NCBI GenBank assembly: GCA_018292915.2
Contig: JACVVK020000013.1
Location: 533,001-597,000 of the forward strand
Source: Batillaria attramentaria
Lineage: Eukaryota > Mollusca > Gastropoda > Batillariidae
Direction: 5' to 3'
Length of the DNA: 64,000 nucleotides
A program made the translations under genes and the position numbers. Below are positions 35,044 to 45,428 of the stretch, one piece after another (position 1 is the stretch's first letter; each line of letters opens with the position of its first letter). The notes beneath the pieces are model-generated. The model saw nothing but the letters and a program-made list of their open reading frames with translations. It searched no databases and had not been told where the DNA came from.

Positions 35044-35606
35044 TCAAATTTCGTCGTCAGTTTTAGCAACAGGTTCTTTGTTTGAGCAAGGATTGTCGTT
35101 CTTTTTGCGGAAAAGACTTTTCAGTTCGTTTCTGAACTTGGTACCGCTGAGGCAGTACACGTAAAAATTCACAGAATTGTTGCAGTAAAACAGTAGATAA
35201 GAAAATGCCTGAAGTAGGGATATCACTTCGAGGTCGCTTTTATCTAATTTATTCCAGTCCGCAAAACTTGAATATAGTGCGTACACACACGCTGGTGACG
35301 TCAGCAACAGAAAAGCTATTGACGTCATAATGAGCGTAACTGTGAGTGAGGAAGCTTTTCTCTGACGAGACGTGACTTGGGTTGAGCTCACCACCCCCAT
35401 TTCACTGGCTGTACGAACGGACTGAACTACTTTCCACACCAGCAAAGCATTACTGAGGAGTAGGAGACAGAACGGTAAGATGGAGACGAGAACGATCTCA
35501 AGCCACGGACCTATCACATCTTCAAAATAGAACGTTGCCTTTTCTTCGGGGACCAAGCAAGCGTAACTGGCGCTGTTTTCCTTGAAGATCACCTCATAAG
35601 AATAGA
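35044..35606 (-). pseudogene. GPCR C-terminal half, split from its N-terminus (unit 1)
   Basis: On the minus strand this encodes the receptor from the extracellular loop before TM5 to the C-terminus (FYSYEVIFKENSASYACLVP ... CNNSVNFYVYCLSGTKF). It is almost identical to the second half of the intact gene at 45,429-46,511; one difference is Ala for Val in YSSF(A/V)DWN. Homology breaks at 35,606 at the edge of a 3.66-kb insertion; the missing half is at 39,269-39,789. The frame is open but starts with a few unrelated residues from the insertion. Confidence 0.85.
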
Positions 35607-36030
35607 ACAAGATGGCCACCAGCCCAATATGTTGTTTCCATTCAATGACCTGCTGCAGTCACAGTCGTAGTCGTTGTGTCATGTATGCAGCCCGCGCGCA
35701 CACGCCGGAACGCAAGCTCTCTGACATCAAGCATGCTGACATAAAGAAAGTACTGAAAACCCTTATCGTGCCTCTATGCACTTGCAAAAACCCAAACACA
35801 TGAGGTCGTGTGAGCTCGCCTAGCTGGTTGACGTCACAACTTGTTGGCGTATGCGAGGTTCTACATGGGTGAATGAATTCTTGTAATAAAGTCGTTCCCC
35901 TTTGACAGAGTTACTTCCCGCAGACCTGACTGACAGACGATTGCTTACTGGTATCGGAGAAGAGACCCTCTCTCTCTCTCTCTCGCCTTAGACGCGCGCT
36001 TGCGCGCGCACGCACACACCCCCCCTCCCC

Positions 36031-36062
<32 letters not shown>

Positions 36063-36802
36063 TATGCAAAGACCTTGGAATCAGAAAGACGCGTCACTCC
36101 TGCCCTCGTAAGATTAGACTCCAGAGTGCAGTCCCTTTTCGGCGGGGCGTGAAAATGTGACTGCTTACACCCAGCGCCATTTTTAAAAATGGCGAATTTT
36201 TTTTTTAGAAAAGCAGAGACTTGTGTGTCATATGATTCGATTTGAAACGAAGTCTTGAATATCCGACCACTTTTCGTTTGGGCAAAATCTTTGCCAGCGG
36301 ACAATTATTGTTGCGCTTTCATGGCACTGTTTACGTGGTAGACTGATCCAACAGGATGTGAGTAAACGGCAAGGGGGTTGCACTCTGACAGGCAAGGGTG
36401 TTGCACTCTACAGGCAAGTATTATTGCACGGTGCAGACGATCACGTACCTGCCTTGTGGTGGAATAAGAGACGATTACAAAAGCATACACACCCGTGCTC
36501 TAGGACTGAATGTAATAATAGATCTGTCCATTCAGACAGAGACAGGTTATGTATGTCTCTGATTCAGAAACACGCCTACTTTCACTCTGAAGACAGCCTG
36601 CTAATCACTTGCGCCACTGAGGATCCCTCTGGGTTCAAAGCTGGTCAAGGATGACATAGTGCGCGACCTTGTGTTTGAGAGCACCGAGACAATTTAGGCC
36701 CGTCACGGTAGCGCAGTGAGCGCCATTTCCCCACTGTGCACAGAGGTACTTTCCACTGAAAGACTCTGTGCTCCAGAGAGTGTCGTAAGAGAGACATATA
36801 GC

Positions 36803-37181
36803 GGGACAACGCGAAGAGTTGTCTGCCCGCATTAGCGCGCATCCTAGATCTGGCCCCTATAGTGACAGCATGGCGGAAAGTGGAAAGCGATCACAAAAGC
36901 ATGCAATTGTGTTCTGCGCCGAATTGTTCAAATAACAGACAAATATAAACGGGGAAATACTTCTTTTGGTATTCCTGTTGAAAAACAAACATTTTTTTTT
37001 CGCTTTCTTGTCCAAAAAAAGAAAAAAAAAAAAAAAGACCTCAAGTGGTACGTGTGCATGCAGTGTAAACTAACAGTAAACACACGCGGCTGACGCAGAT
37101 ACAGCGTAATTTTTTTCCCTGACAACTTTACAAATCACGGTGACTTAAATTGTGCTAGCGTCTACCTGCATCTAAATTCAG

Positions 37182-37226
<45 letters not shown>

Positions 37227-37690
37227 AACAAAATCATCCGGCTGAACTTCGTTCTAACCATTGTAAAACCATATCACAACATAGAATCTGCTGGATCGTC
37301 GGTCGCAGATATGATTAATGCTGAGTTAGCAGGAAGTATTCAGCGGATGCGTCCATCTTTGGATCTCTCGCACATTCGATCTTTCTGTGTTCCGTACTAG
37401 TTTTACTTGAACACATCGAACGAAATGCACTGCGTAGCCTACGTACAGCAGTGAAAGCCAAACTAGATCTTTCTTTCGTCCTCCGGAACTTTGAGAGTAC
37501 TTATGTTTTCCATAGGCCTAAAACACATGCGAAATATATGGGGGGAGACCACCTGGCAGTCGCTGACATCTTCGTTTTTGTTTATTTTCTTAAAATGTTT
37601 TACGGCGGCTAGTGTAGGGTTGGGTCAAACAACTGCGTAGATCTGCGGGATGCGCGCTAATGCGCGCAGACAACTCTTACGCGTTGTCCC
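36803..37690. mobile_element. 888-bp inverted-repeat element with THAP-like remnant
   Basis: Left end GGGACAACGCGAAGAGTTGT (36,803) and right end, reverse complemented, GGGACAACGCGTAAGAGTTG (37,690) form inverted repeats of about 47-52 bp including GCATTAGCGCGCAT and AGATCT. Inside, near 36,901, the plus strand encodes MQLCSAPNCSNNRQ and, after a one-base frame change, GNTSFGIPVEKQ. This spacing resembles the start of a THAP zinc-finger domain. A (CA)n repeat lies at 37,183-37,222. I found no matching target duplication directly at the ends, so the true boundaries may differ. Confidence 0.5.
37183..37222. repeat. (AC)n microsatellite
   Basis: About 20 AC dinucleotides within the 888-bp element. 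Confidence 0.95.
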
Positions 37691-38444
37691 TCAAAGGGAG
37701 GTAAGTGAACTATCTTTATGTTTCCAAGATCTTTGCATTATGCTTCTGAGTGTGAGTCAGTGGCAAAAACGAAACCCACTGAAATTCCCGCTTTCCACAT
37801 GTCAAGTTGTAGAGACTCTTGCGAAAAGATACTGCATTTCGATGCAAAATAATTTCTAGACCATCCCAGAACATGCTGGTGCAGTAACGTCAGTAGATTA
37901 CGTCACCTTGGAGAGATTTCGAGCCTTCCAGTAAGTTGAGGAATGTTCTAGATCTGACGTAAGCAGCCCCCCTGCACAGCGTTCTGGATTCTTCTTCTTT
38001 CATGAATTTGTTCTCCGCGCATATTCTGTTCATAAAGTATTGGAGTTGTAGTCTGTTGTATCCCGTATCATCTCTGCGAGTGCACGATGATGGCGACATA
38101 GCATAAGTAAAATACAACACCACGTCTCCAAACAGAGGAATTCCGAAAGAAAGTGGCGAGACACCCCCAAGAAAAAACAGCATCACGTCAATCAAACATG
38201 ACGCACTTACTTTACGTCAGTGCGCGTGCGTCTCTTCTTCGATGTTTGTGAGGCGTGTGGCTTGCAGAGGAAATGTGCTGTGAGTACAAATTTTCGAGTC
38301 AACTGACGATAACGGCTGCAGTGAATTTTTCTAATTTTTTTGTATATTTTTTATGGCACCCCAGGCTCATTATCTATGTATAGTAGGAGCGATTTTGAGA
38401 TCTAAAGTGTGTTCACCAGCACTTTCATCAGGTACGGCTTACGC

Positions 38445-39025
38445 CAAAAGTATAAAAGCGACAACCTCCAAACTTCACTTAGTTGAGAGTCCGTATTCAT
38501 GCTATCTATGTCCAAAAAATGGAGTGGTTTAGGTAAATATTACGCCTTTAAACGCCAGAAAGCCACTTATTCTGAAAAGGGCGATAACTCGCAAATCATG
38601 TGTGCAATTGTACCTGGATCGGGCCTTCTATTCAACAATCTTGATTCATTTAGAAACCCCAAATTTGAAATCGATCGGTTCAGTATTTTCGGAGAAATAG
38701 GCATCTGAACTGGGTTCACATGCAATGTCAACTCAGGCTCGGTTTACATGAAAACTATAAGAGCGACCATTTTCTAGTAGTGAGTCAATTCAGAGTCCGT
38801 ATTCAAGCTATCTACTGCCAAAAAATTGAGTGATTTAAATAAATATTACGCCTGTACACGAAAGACAACCAACTTGTCTCAAAAGGGCGATAACTCCCAA
38901 ATCACTTAAGCAATCATCACACGCTTGAATCGTCTAATGTAACATTTTGATAAATTTGGATACCCCAAATTTGAAGCCATTCGGTTGAGTATTTTCGAAG
39001 AAACGGGCCTGGACACAATTCACAC
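38445..39025. repeat. Two diverged tandem copies of a 290-bp repeat
   Basis: 38,445-38,735 and 38,736-39,025 share an ordered series of matching words: GAGTCCGTATTCA, GCTATCTA, AAATATTACGCCT, AAAAGGGCGATAACTC, CCCCAAATTTGAA and CGGTT(C/G)AGTATTTTCG(G/A). The second copy runs into a CA-rich tail. Function unknown. Confidence 0.7.
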
Positions 39026-39268
39026 ACGCACACACACACGCACATCCGCACAGACGGCACTCAGTGAGGAGAAGAAGCGCGTTCGGAACAGCATACATGC
39101 CAGCATCGATGACGCAGGTTTTCTTACGTCATTGTCAGAGTTACACTTGCATAATCGTCTCTGCGGGAGATCGGCAGTGACGTGCGTTTGTACCACAGAT
39201 GCTTGCCTATGAACGTGGAAATTTTAGCCCGTCCTATTATGTTGTTTCCATTACTATGGAAACAACAT

Positions 39269-39789
39269 AAAAAGCGAGCGTAGAATAGCGAGGAGATTAT
39301 GGTCATGACTAGCACACTGTGTAGAGATTTTTGTTGTGAGCAAATCAGGTTAGCGCGGTGTGGCCACATTACCGTTGACGCACGCTGCATCGCCATGGCA
39401 ACCAGAAACCAAGCTGACGCCATCCCAGCGGCAAACAAAACAAATTTGTGTGTCTTACACATTGCAGAGTGAAGTGTCCTCACATCGTAGCCTACAAGGT
39501 AAATCATCCATGACCGGGTGAGGCCGCTAAGAAGACCAACGAGGTCTGAGACGGCCAAGGCGATGAAGTAGACAGACATGGAGACAGCAGACTGCCTGGC
39601 ACTCATCCTACGGAACACCACAATCGTCATCACGTTGCCAAAAGTCCCGAATAGAATGATGGCAGGCGGACACACCTTCCACAACCACAACTTCGCTAGC
39701 TCAAAAACGGAGGCTTGCAAATCTTGTGGGACTGTTGGGCTATCGGTCGAATTTCCGTCTAACAAGAAACTGGTTGGCGTGAGATCCAT
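39269..39789 (-). pseudogene. GPCR N-terminal half, split from its C-terminus (unit 1)
   Basis: The start MDLTPTSFLLDGNSTDSP at 39,789 is taken as the likely ATG; the frame is also open upstream to 39,873. It encodes TM1 (LFGTFGNVMTIVVFRRM), TM2 (ALAVSDLVGLL), TM3 with AMQR in place of DRY, and TM4. It is almost identical to the first half of the gene at 45,429-46,511, with Val for Ile in DSPT(V/I)PQD. Coding homology ends at 39,269 and the frame then reads into the insertion. Together with 35,044-35,606 this is one disrupted gene. Confidence 0.85.
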
Positions 39790-40663
39790 TACTGGTTCAA
39801 AGGATCGGTGATCTGTCTTTAATTTGTTTGGTCCTTTGCTTGCCTGATCTCCAGATGACCTATATCTGTACACACGTTTGTTGCCTGTCTTTTTTGATTT
39901 TGTAGTAATCTTGTAGTTTCTTTGATGACCTTAAAACGGTCTTTATCCTGTACCTTCTTTGGTGGCCTGCGTAGTTCTCTTGTAGCCTCGTTCCTTCGTT
40001 TCTGTCATGCGTAATCTTCCGTGAGGCGTTTCCTTGCCTTAATTTTTTTTTATGGTCTTGTCTTTATCCTGTACAAATTTCGGTGATACACGTAATTCGC
40101 CTGCATGCAAAGTAAACTCACGACCACTGGAGGCAACCGCAGTGTGTTCGCTGCAAGCAAATTATCAAACAAATAATTGTCAAAAACCGTTGAAAAAAGT
40201 CCATAGTCACAATGTTAGGCCCTATGACGTATTTTGCGTTTCCACGATCCAATGTAAACTGTCAAATGTGGACTGACGGCGACGCTAATATTGCGGCCAT
40301 GGCTTTGCTATTTGCTCAGCAATCTGTGGGAAACCACGAGGCATTACTAGAACTGTTAAAGCTGTCCACGTGATTTTCTCTACGTCTCATCCTGATTTTT
40401 TTTTTCAGTTGGCGGCGTTGGCGTTGCTAGGAAATTTTGTCTCTGTTTATCAATCGTCATAATTCTTTCCAATCAATGGTTTTTGATGTGGTTTTTTTTT
40501 CAGAGCAAAGGTTTTTGCAAACCACATGCCCAGTGCGGATCTATTTTTGAATAAAAAATCACGGCGATGATCACTTGTATTTCCTGCAGATCAATGATCA
40601 TGCAATCACAAAATAATAGCTGATCTGACCGCACGTGAGGATATCAGGATACCCGAGATCTGG

Positions 40664-40822
40664 ATGGGTGGTGGGTGTTTGGAAATTCAACGTCCTTTTC
40701 CACCACGTAAGACGGGGCAGCGAGAAAAAGGCCAGCACAAATATTTGGCCCCAGTCGGGAATCGAACTCACGACCCGAACATTGAAAGTCGCACGCTCTA
40801 CCATTCGGCCACCCCGGCTCCC
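40664..40822 (-). mobile_element. tRNA-derived SINE (unit 2 copy)
   Basis: Same insertion as 33,593-33,759, with the same flanking direct repeat TACCCGAGATCTGGA, so it was in place before the unit was duplicated. It lacks eight bases near its left end relative to unit 1. Confidence 0.8.
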
Positions 40823-40980
40823 CTACCCGAGATCTGGAGCGACCTGGGAATGCGGTTATTGTATATAGTGGATTGACCCGCCTGCAGCCATGTCATCATT
40901 GCCATGTCTTGCCTTGCCCGCTTTGCAAAAAAAAAAAAAAAAAAATCATTGAAAAAATATGATGACGTCTACACACAATC

Positions 40981-43900
40981 CCTACATGGTCCAACCCTTG
41001 TCGTGGGGTAGTGGCTTGTGTACCTCAATGACCCAGAGAACTATGCCAGCAGGAGCACATGCTCCTGGCAGGGTCACCCAAGCTGGACAGGTCGAAGGGT
41101 AGAGGTCAGACGAATGTGGACCACCTCTCCAAGAGGCTAAACGGGTTTGCGTAGGGTTAACAGCCCTACCTGTAAAAAACACTAAGTTACTGAAGCATCG
41201 ACAGCAACAAACCGAGACATTCACCTGGGCGAGGAAGGGTCTCCATCCCGGAGACCTATGACGCATTGCAGTGAAAGCCGAAAGGAAGCTGCAAGGCCGA
41301 CCCCCCTTCTAACACCCAGGACAACAACGAGAGTAGCCACATGGAACATCAGGACAATGTATGAAGTAGGAAGGACCATACAAGTAGCAAAAGAGATGAA
41401 GAACTACAAGATAGGAGTACTGGGACTGAGTGAGACAAGGTGGCTACAGACAGGACAGCTGAGATTTTCATCGGGAGAGCAATTGCTGTACTCTGGACAC
41501 ACAGAGGATGGAGCCCCCCACACTGAGGGCGTGGCCCTGATGCTGGCACCGGAGGCACAGCGGGCACTCATCGGCTGGGAACCTGTCAACTCCCGCATCA
41601 TCACAGCCAAATTCATCACCAAGAAAAAAGACATCAAGCTGAACATTATCCAGTGCTACGCTCCCACCAATGATGCGGAAGAGGAGAATAAAGATGACTT
41701 CTACCAACAACTGCAGACAGTGATAGATAGAGGAGGAGCCAAGGACATGACCATACTGATGGGAGACTTCAACGCCAAGATTGGATCAGACAACACAGGC
41801 TATGAGGACACCATGGGAACACACGGACTGGGACAGATGAACGAAAATGGCGAGCGCTTTGCAGACTTTTGTGCCCTGAACCAGCTAGTGATAGGAGGCA
41901 GCATCTTCCCACACAAGCGCATCCACAAGGCCACATGGAGATCGCCGGACCATGTCACGGAGAACCAGATTGATCACATCTGCATCAGCCGGAAGTTCAG
42001 GAGATCGTGGCGGGATGTGCGCGTGATGAGGGGTGCCGATGTATCATCAGACCACCACCTTCTTGCAACAACATTGAGACTTCGGCTTAAGAGGCACACC
42101 AGCGCCAACAGCACACGGACCAGGTACAACGTTGGACTTCTCAGGAACACAGACACACAAGCAGCATTCCGGATCAGCCTTTCCAACAGGTTCCAGACAC
42201 TGCAAGACCTGATAGAAGACAGTGAAATGGACATCGAGACACAGTGGGAACACAGCAAGAAACTCTGGCACGACACATGCGAAGAGGTCCTTGGCAAGAG
42301 AAAGACCCAACATAAGGAATGGATCTCTGCTGATACCATCCAGAAGCTGGAAGTTAGGAAAGAGAAGAAAACTGCACTGAACACGAGCCGAACAAGAAGA
42401 GCTAAGGCAAAGGCACAAGAGGAATACACAGCAGCTGACAGAGAAGTGAAGAGGAGCACCAGGAAGGACAAGAGGGACTACATCGACAACCTGGCCAGTC
42501 AAGCAGAGGAAGCAGCCCGACAAGGGAATCTAAAAGACCTGTACCAGGTGACCAAGAAGCTCGCGGGCAAATTTCAGCAGACAGACAAACCAGTGAAGGA
42601 CAAGAACGGGCACCCACTGACAACAACTGAGGAACAGCTGAAGAGATGGGCAGAACACTTCAGGGAGCTGTTAAATCGCCCCATCCCTGAAACACCACCA
42701 GACATCCCACCAGCTGAGACAGAACTACCCATCAACTGCGACAAGCCCTCTAAGGCGGAGATCAGGAAAGCCATCATGACACTGAGAAATGGGAAAGCTG
42801 CAGGGCCGGACGAGATACCAGCAGAAGCCATTAAAGCAGACACAGAGACAGCCGTCAACATGCTGCACAGCCTGTTCAGCAAGATCTGGGAGAAGGAAGA
42901 GGTGCCAGCCCAGTGGAAAGAAGGGATCGTCATCAAGCTGCCAAAGAAAGGGGACCTCAGGGACTGCAGCAACTACCGAGGGATCATGCTCCTGTCAGTG
43001 CCAGGCAAGGTTCTCAACAGAATTCTACTGGAGAGGATGAGAGAGGCAGTCGACCCCATGCTCCGAGACCAGCAGGCAGGCTTTCGCAGGAACAGGTCCT
43101 GCGCTGACCAGATTGCCAGCCTACGCATCATTGTGGAGCAGTCACTGGAGTGGAACTCCCCCCTCTACATCAACTTCATAGACTATGAGAAGGCCTTCGA
43201 CAGTGTAGACAGAGAGGCGCTGTGGAAGCTGCAAAGGCACTATGGCGTTCCCGGGAAGATCATCTCCCTGATCCAGTGCACCTACCAAGACATGAGCTGC
43301 AGGATTGCCCATGCCGGCCAGTTGTCAGAAAGCTTTGAGGTGAAGACCGGAGTCCGCCAGGGATGCCTGTTGTCCCCGTTTCTCTTCCTCCTGGTCATCG
43401 ACTGGATCATGAAGACCACTACAGCAGGCAGGAAAAACGGGATACAGTGGACACTCTGGACGCAGCTGGATGACCTCGACTTCGCGGACGACCTGGCGCT
43501 CCTGTCTCACAGCCACAGCCAGATGCAGGACAAGACTACGTGCCTGGAAGCCACATCAGCCGGAACAGGGCTCAAGATCAACAGGAAGAAAACCGAGCTG
43601 ATGAAGATCAACACCACTGCCAACACACCAGTCACAGTCGGTGGAGAGCCCATCAGGGAGGTGGAGTCTTTTGTCTACCTGGGGAGTGTGGTTGATGGAC
43701 AGGGAGGCACAGACCGAGACGTCACAGCCAGAATCGGCAAGGCAAGGGCAGCAATGGTCATGCTGAAGAACGTCTGGGCATCCAAAGTTGTCAGCATAAG
43801 AACCAAACTTCGCATCTTCAACTCCAACGTGAAGTCAGTTCTGCTCTACGGATGCGAAACATGGAGGACAACGAAGACGATGCAGCAGAAGATCCAGACA

Positions 43901-44275
43901 TTTCTCAACACCTGTCTGAGGCGCATCTTCAACATCCGATGGCCAGAGAAGATCCGGAATGAAGAGCTGTGGGAGCGAGCGGGGCAGGAACCAGTGGCCA
44001 AGCAGATCCTGCGGAGGAAGTGGGGCTGGATTGGACACACCCTCAGGAAGCCAGCATCCAGCACCACACGCCAAGCCCTGACATGGAACCCGCAGGGGAA
44101 AAGAAAGAGAGGCCGGCCTCGCAACAGCTGGAGGCGGGACACTGAGGCAGAGCTATGTAAGCAGGGGACCAACTGGACTGGAGTGGCAAGACTAGCCCAG
44201 AACAGAGTGCGATGGCGAAGGGTTGTCGATGGCCTATGCTCCACGTGGAGCCAAGGGCCTAAGTAAGTAAGTAAG
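40981..44275 (+). mobile_element. Full-length RTE-like non-LTR retrotransposon (LINE)
   Basis: A 3295-bp insertion flanked by a perfect 12-bp target duplication CTACACACAATC (40,969-40,980 and 44,276-44,287). The same site is uninterrupted in the tandem copy near 33,905-33,916. It has a 277-bp 5' UTR, one intact ORF (41,258-44,266), almost no 3' UTR and a 3' tail of AAGTAAGTAAGTAAG. One ORF with an N-terminal endonuclease, a very short 3' end and a tail of short tandem repeats are features of the RTE clade. Confidence 0.93.
41258..44266 (+). CDS. LINE ORF: AP-endonuclease / reverse transcriptase
   Basis: Polyprotein of 1002 aa that nicks the target DNA and copies the element RNA at the nick (target-primed reverse transcription). 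The APE-type endonuclease spans residues 26 to about 270: ATWNIRTM, GVLGLSETRW (catalytic Glu), MGDFNAKIG near 168 and SDHHLLATTL near 263. The reverse transcriptase lies about 500-780: NYRGIMLLSVPGK, QAGFRRNRSCADQIASL, FIDYEKAFDSVDREAL near 640, GVRQGCLLSPFLF and the catalytic FADD in LDFADDLALL near 742. The C-terminal part has the conserved GHTLRKP and GKRKRGRPRNSW segments. No stop or frameshift interrupts it. Stand-alone pieces of this endonuclease are often mislabelled as a craniofacial development protein. Confidence 0.95.
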   Translation: MTHCSESRKEAARPTPLLTPRTTTRVATWNIRTMYEVGRTIQVAKEMKNYKIGVLGLSETRWLQTGQLRFSSGEQLLYSGHTEDGAPHTEGVALMLAPEAQRALIGWEPVNSRIITAKFITKKKDIKLNIIQCYAPTNDAEEENKDDFYQQLQTVIDRGGAKDMTILMGDFNAKIGSDNTGYEDTMGTHGLGQMNENGERFADFCALNQLVIGGSIFPHKRIHKATWRSPDHVTENQIDHICISRKFRRSWRDVRVMRGADVSSDHHLLATTLRLRLKRHTSANSTRTRYNVGLLRNTDTQAAFRISLSNRFQTLQDLIEDSEMDIETQWEHSKKLWHDTCEEVLGKRKTQHKEWISADTIQKLEVRKEKKTALNTSRTRRAKAKAQEEYTAADREVKRSTRKDKRDYIDNLASQAEEAARQGNLKDLYQVTKKLAGKFQQTDKPVKDKNGHPLTTTEEQLKRWAEHFRELLNRPIPETPPDIPPAETELPINCDKPSKAEIRKAIMTLRNGKAAGPDEIPAEAIKADTETAVNMLHSLFSKIWEKEEVPAQWKEGIVIKLPKKGDLRDCSNYRGIMLLSVPGKVLNRILLERMREAVDPMLRDQQAGFRRNRSCADQIASLRIIVEQSLEWNSPLYINFIDYEKAFDSVDREALWKLQRHYGVPGKIISLIQCTYQDMSCRIAHAGQLSESFEVKTGVRQGCLLSPFLFLLVIDWIMKTTTAGRKNGIQWTLWTQLDDLDFADDLALLSHSHSQMQDKTTCLEATSAGTGLKINRKKTELMKINTTANTPVTVGGEPIREVESFVYLGSVVDGQGGTDRDVTARIGKARAAMVMLKNVWASKVVSIRTKLRIFNSNVKSVLLYGCETWRTTKTMQQKIQTFLNTCLRRIFNIRWPEKIRNEELWERAGQEPVAKQILRRKWGWIGHTLRKPASSTTRQALTWNPQGKRKRGRPRNSWRRDTEAELCKQGTNWTGVARLAQNRVRWRRVVDGLCSTWSQGPK

Positions 44276-44287
44276 CTACACACAATC

Positions 44288-44288
<1 letters not shown>

Positions 44289-44355
<67 letters not shown>
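44289..44355. repeat. (GT)n microsatellite (unit 2)
   Basis: Directly follows the right LINE target duplication; longer than its counterpart at 33,919-33,971. Confidence 0.95.
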
Positions 44356-44356
<1 letters not shown>

Positions 44357-44847
44357 TGGCAAATGACAATAAGTCCATAACGTGATTTCAAGATAAAAGA
44401 CACTGACTTCATGGCCTTTTCCCTCAAATGACGTCGATGGACTTCATTACTGCGTTTTGCCATTAAACGGCAGCATAGTAAACTTAGGGTCATACTGTCG
44501 TCATCGCTGGTCAGAACTGACCGTCGGAACTGGCGAGTGTCGTCATCTCTGGAAATACTGACTACAATCTCATCAGCTCTGACGGTTAAGCCACGACTTC
44601 CAACTCCACTATAGTTTAGTGTGTGCTCAATAGAATAGGCTTGGAGAGAAATCAGAAGTCGGCACGAATTTATTTAAGAGGGCAACGAAATTATCAAATG
44701 CAGGCGGTTACTCAGGCAAATTTATGCGGAGAAATCACAAATGAATGTGTATCAGATCAATCCAGCAAAACAAACACGCGATTCGAAGACTGGAAATAGA
44801 AATAGAAACGGAGGGGGGAGAAGGGGGGCGGGGTGGGGGTGGGGGGT

Positions 44848-44992
44848 GTTTTGGAGTTTAACGTCCTTTTCCACCACATAGGGGTGATATCAAAGACGGG
44901 GCAACGATGAAAAAGCCAGCACAAATATTTGGCCCCAGCCGGGATTCGAACTCATCACCCAAGCATTGGAAGTCCAACGCTCTACCATTCGG
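44848..44992 (-). mobile_element. tRNA-derived SINE, second family member (unit 2)
   Basis: Counterpart of 34,461-34,608, near-identical, with a longer poly-G run at its head side (44,991-45,007). Confidence 0.7.
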
Positions 44993-45428
44993 GGGGGGGG
45001 GGGGGGGCTGCTAAGTTTAGTGAAGGTGGTGGGCACAACATTAGTTCAGTGGGCAGTGGAAGACATGGACTGTAACAATTTACATACTTATCTACGCTTT
45101 TGCACCTAACTCCACTTCTTCAAAGTCTTCGTAACGTCAGCGCACCCCCATAACCTGCCACACGCACGCAGGTATAGGTGCCAAAGCCACGGCACAAACT
45201 ACAGGAAGCGATGAGATAGTCTATATTCTCGTTTGTAAAATGAGATTTCAAACTCTGCATAAAGTGTCACTGGCGACAAAATAGGTCATCGGCTACAGGG
45301 CACGACGCATAGGCACACAACAATAAAACAAAACAAACAAACAAACAAAAACAACAAAAAACAACAACCAATACAACAGTGACCATTTCAACAATACACA
45401 AGCATCGGGTAGGTGCTCAATTCAACAT

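Larger units (their letters stand above)
35607..39268. mobile_element. 3.66-kb insertion interrupting a GPCR gene
   Basis: Absent from tandem unit 2, so its limits are set by comparison. The flanking AA is shared, which allows a 2-bp target duplication. ATGTTGTTTCCATT occurs near both ends (35,627-35,640 and 39,239-39,252), and the right end forms a hairpin (TATGTTGTTTCCAT ... ATGGAAACAACATA, 39,238-39,269). Inside are a 888-bp inverted-repeat element, microsatellites and a tandem pair of 290-bp repeats. No transposase was recognised. It may be a composite of nested repeats. Confidence 0.65.
33122..40198. repeat. Tandem duplication unit 1 (with 3.66-kb insertion)
   Basis: First copy of a unit of about 3415 bp (without the insertion at 35,607-39,268). 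It starts at AAAGTCCATAGTCACAATG and includes a SINE at 33,593-33,759, the empty LINE target site near 33,905-33,916, a GT repeat, a second SINE and a receptor gene in reverse orientation. It meets unit 2 directly: the junction shares three As, as in microhomology-mediated joining. Differences from unit 2 that I noticed are a few single bases and small indels. Confidence 0.85.

Noticed and set aside
37890..38195. 101-codon minus-strand frame in the 3.66-kb insertion
   Set aside because: No recognisable domain, no splice context and no homologue in the window.
41258..41900. Host craniofacial development protein 2-like gene
   Set aside because: It is the endonuclease part of the LINE ORF and continues in frame into a reverse transcriptase.
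42047..42523. Minus-strand frame of 158 codons inside the LINE
   Set aside because: It is a shadow of the high-quality plus-strand ORF.
43846..44493. 215-codon minus-strand frame
   Set aside because: It runs antisense through the LINE 3' end and a GT repeat; no domain is present.
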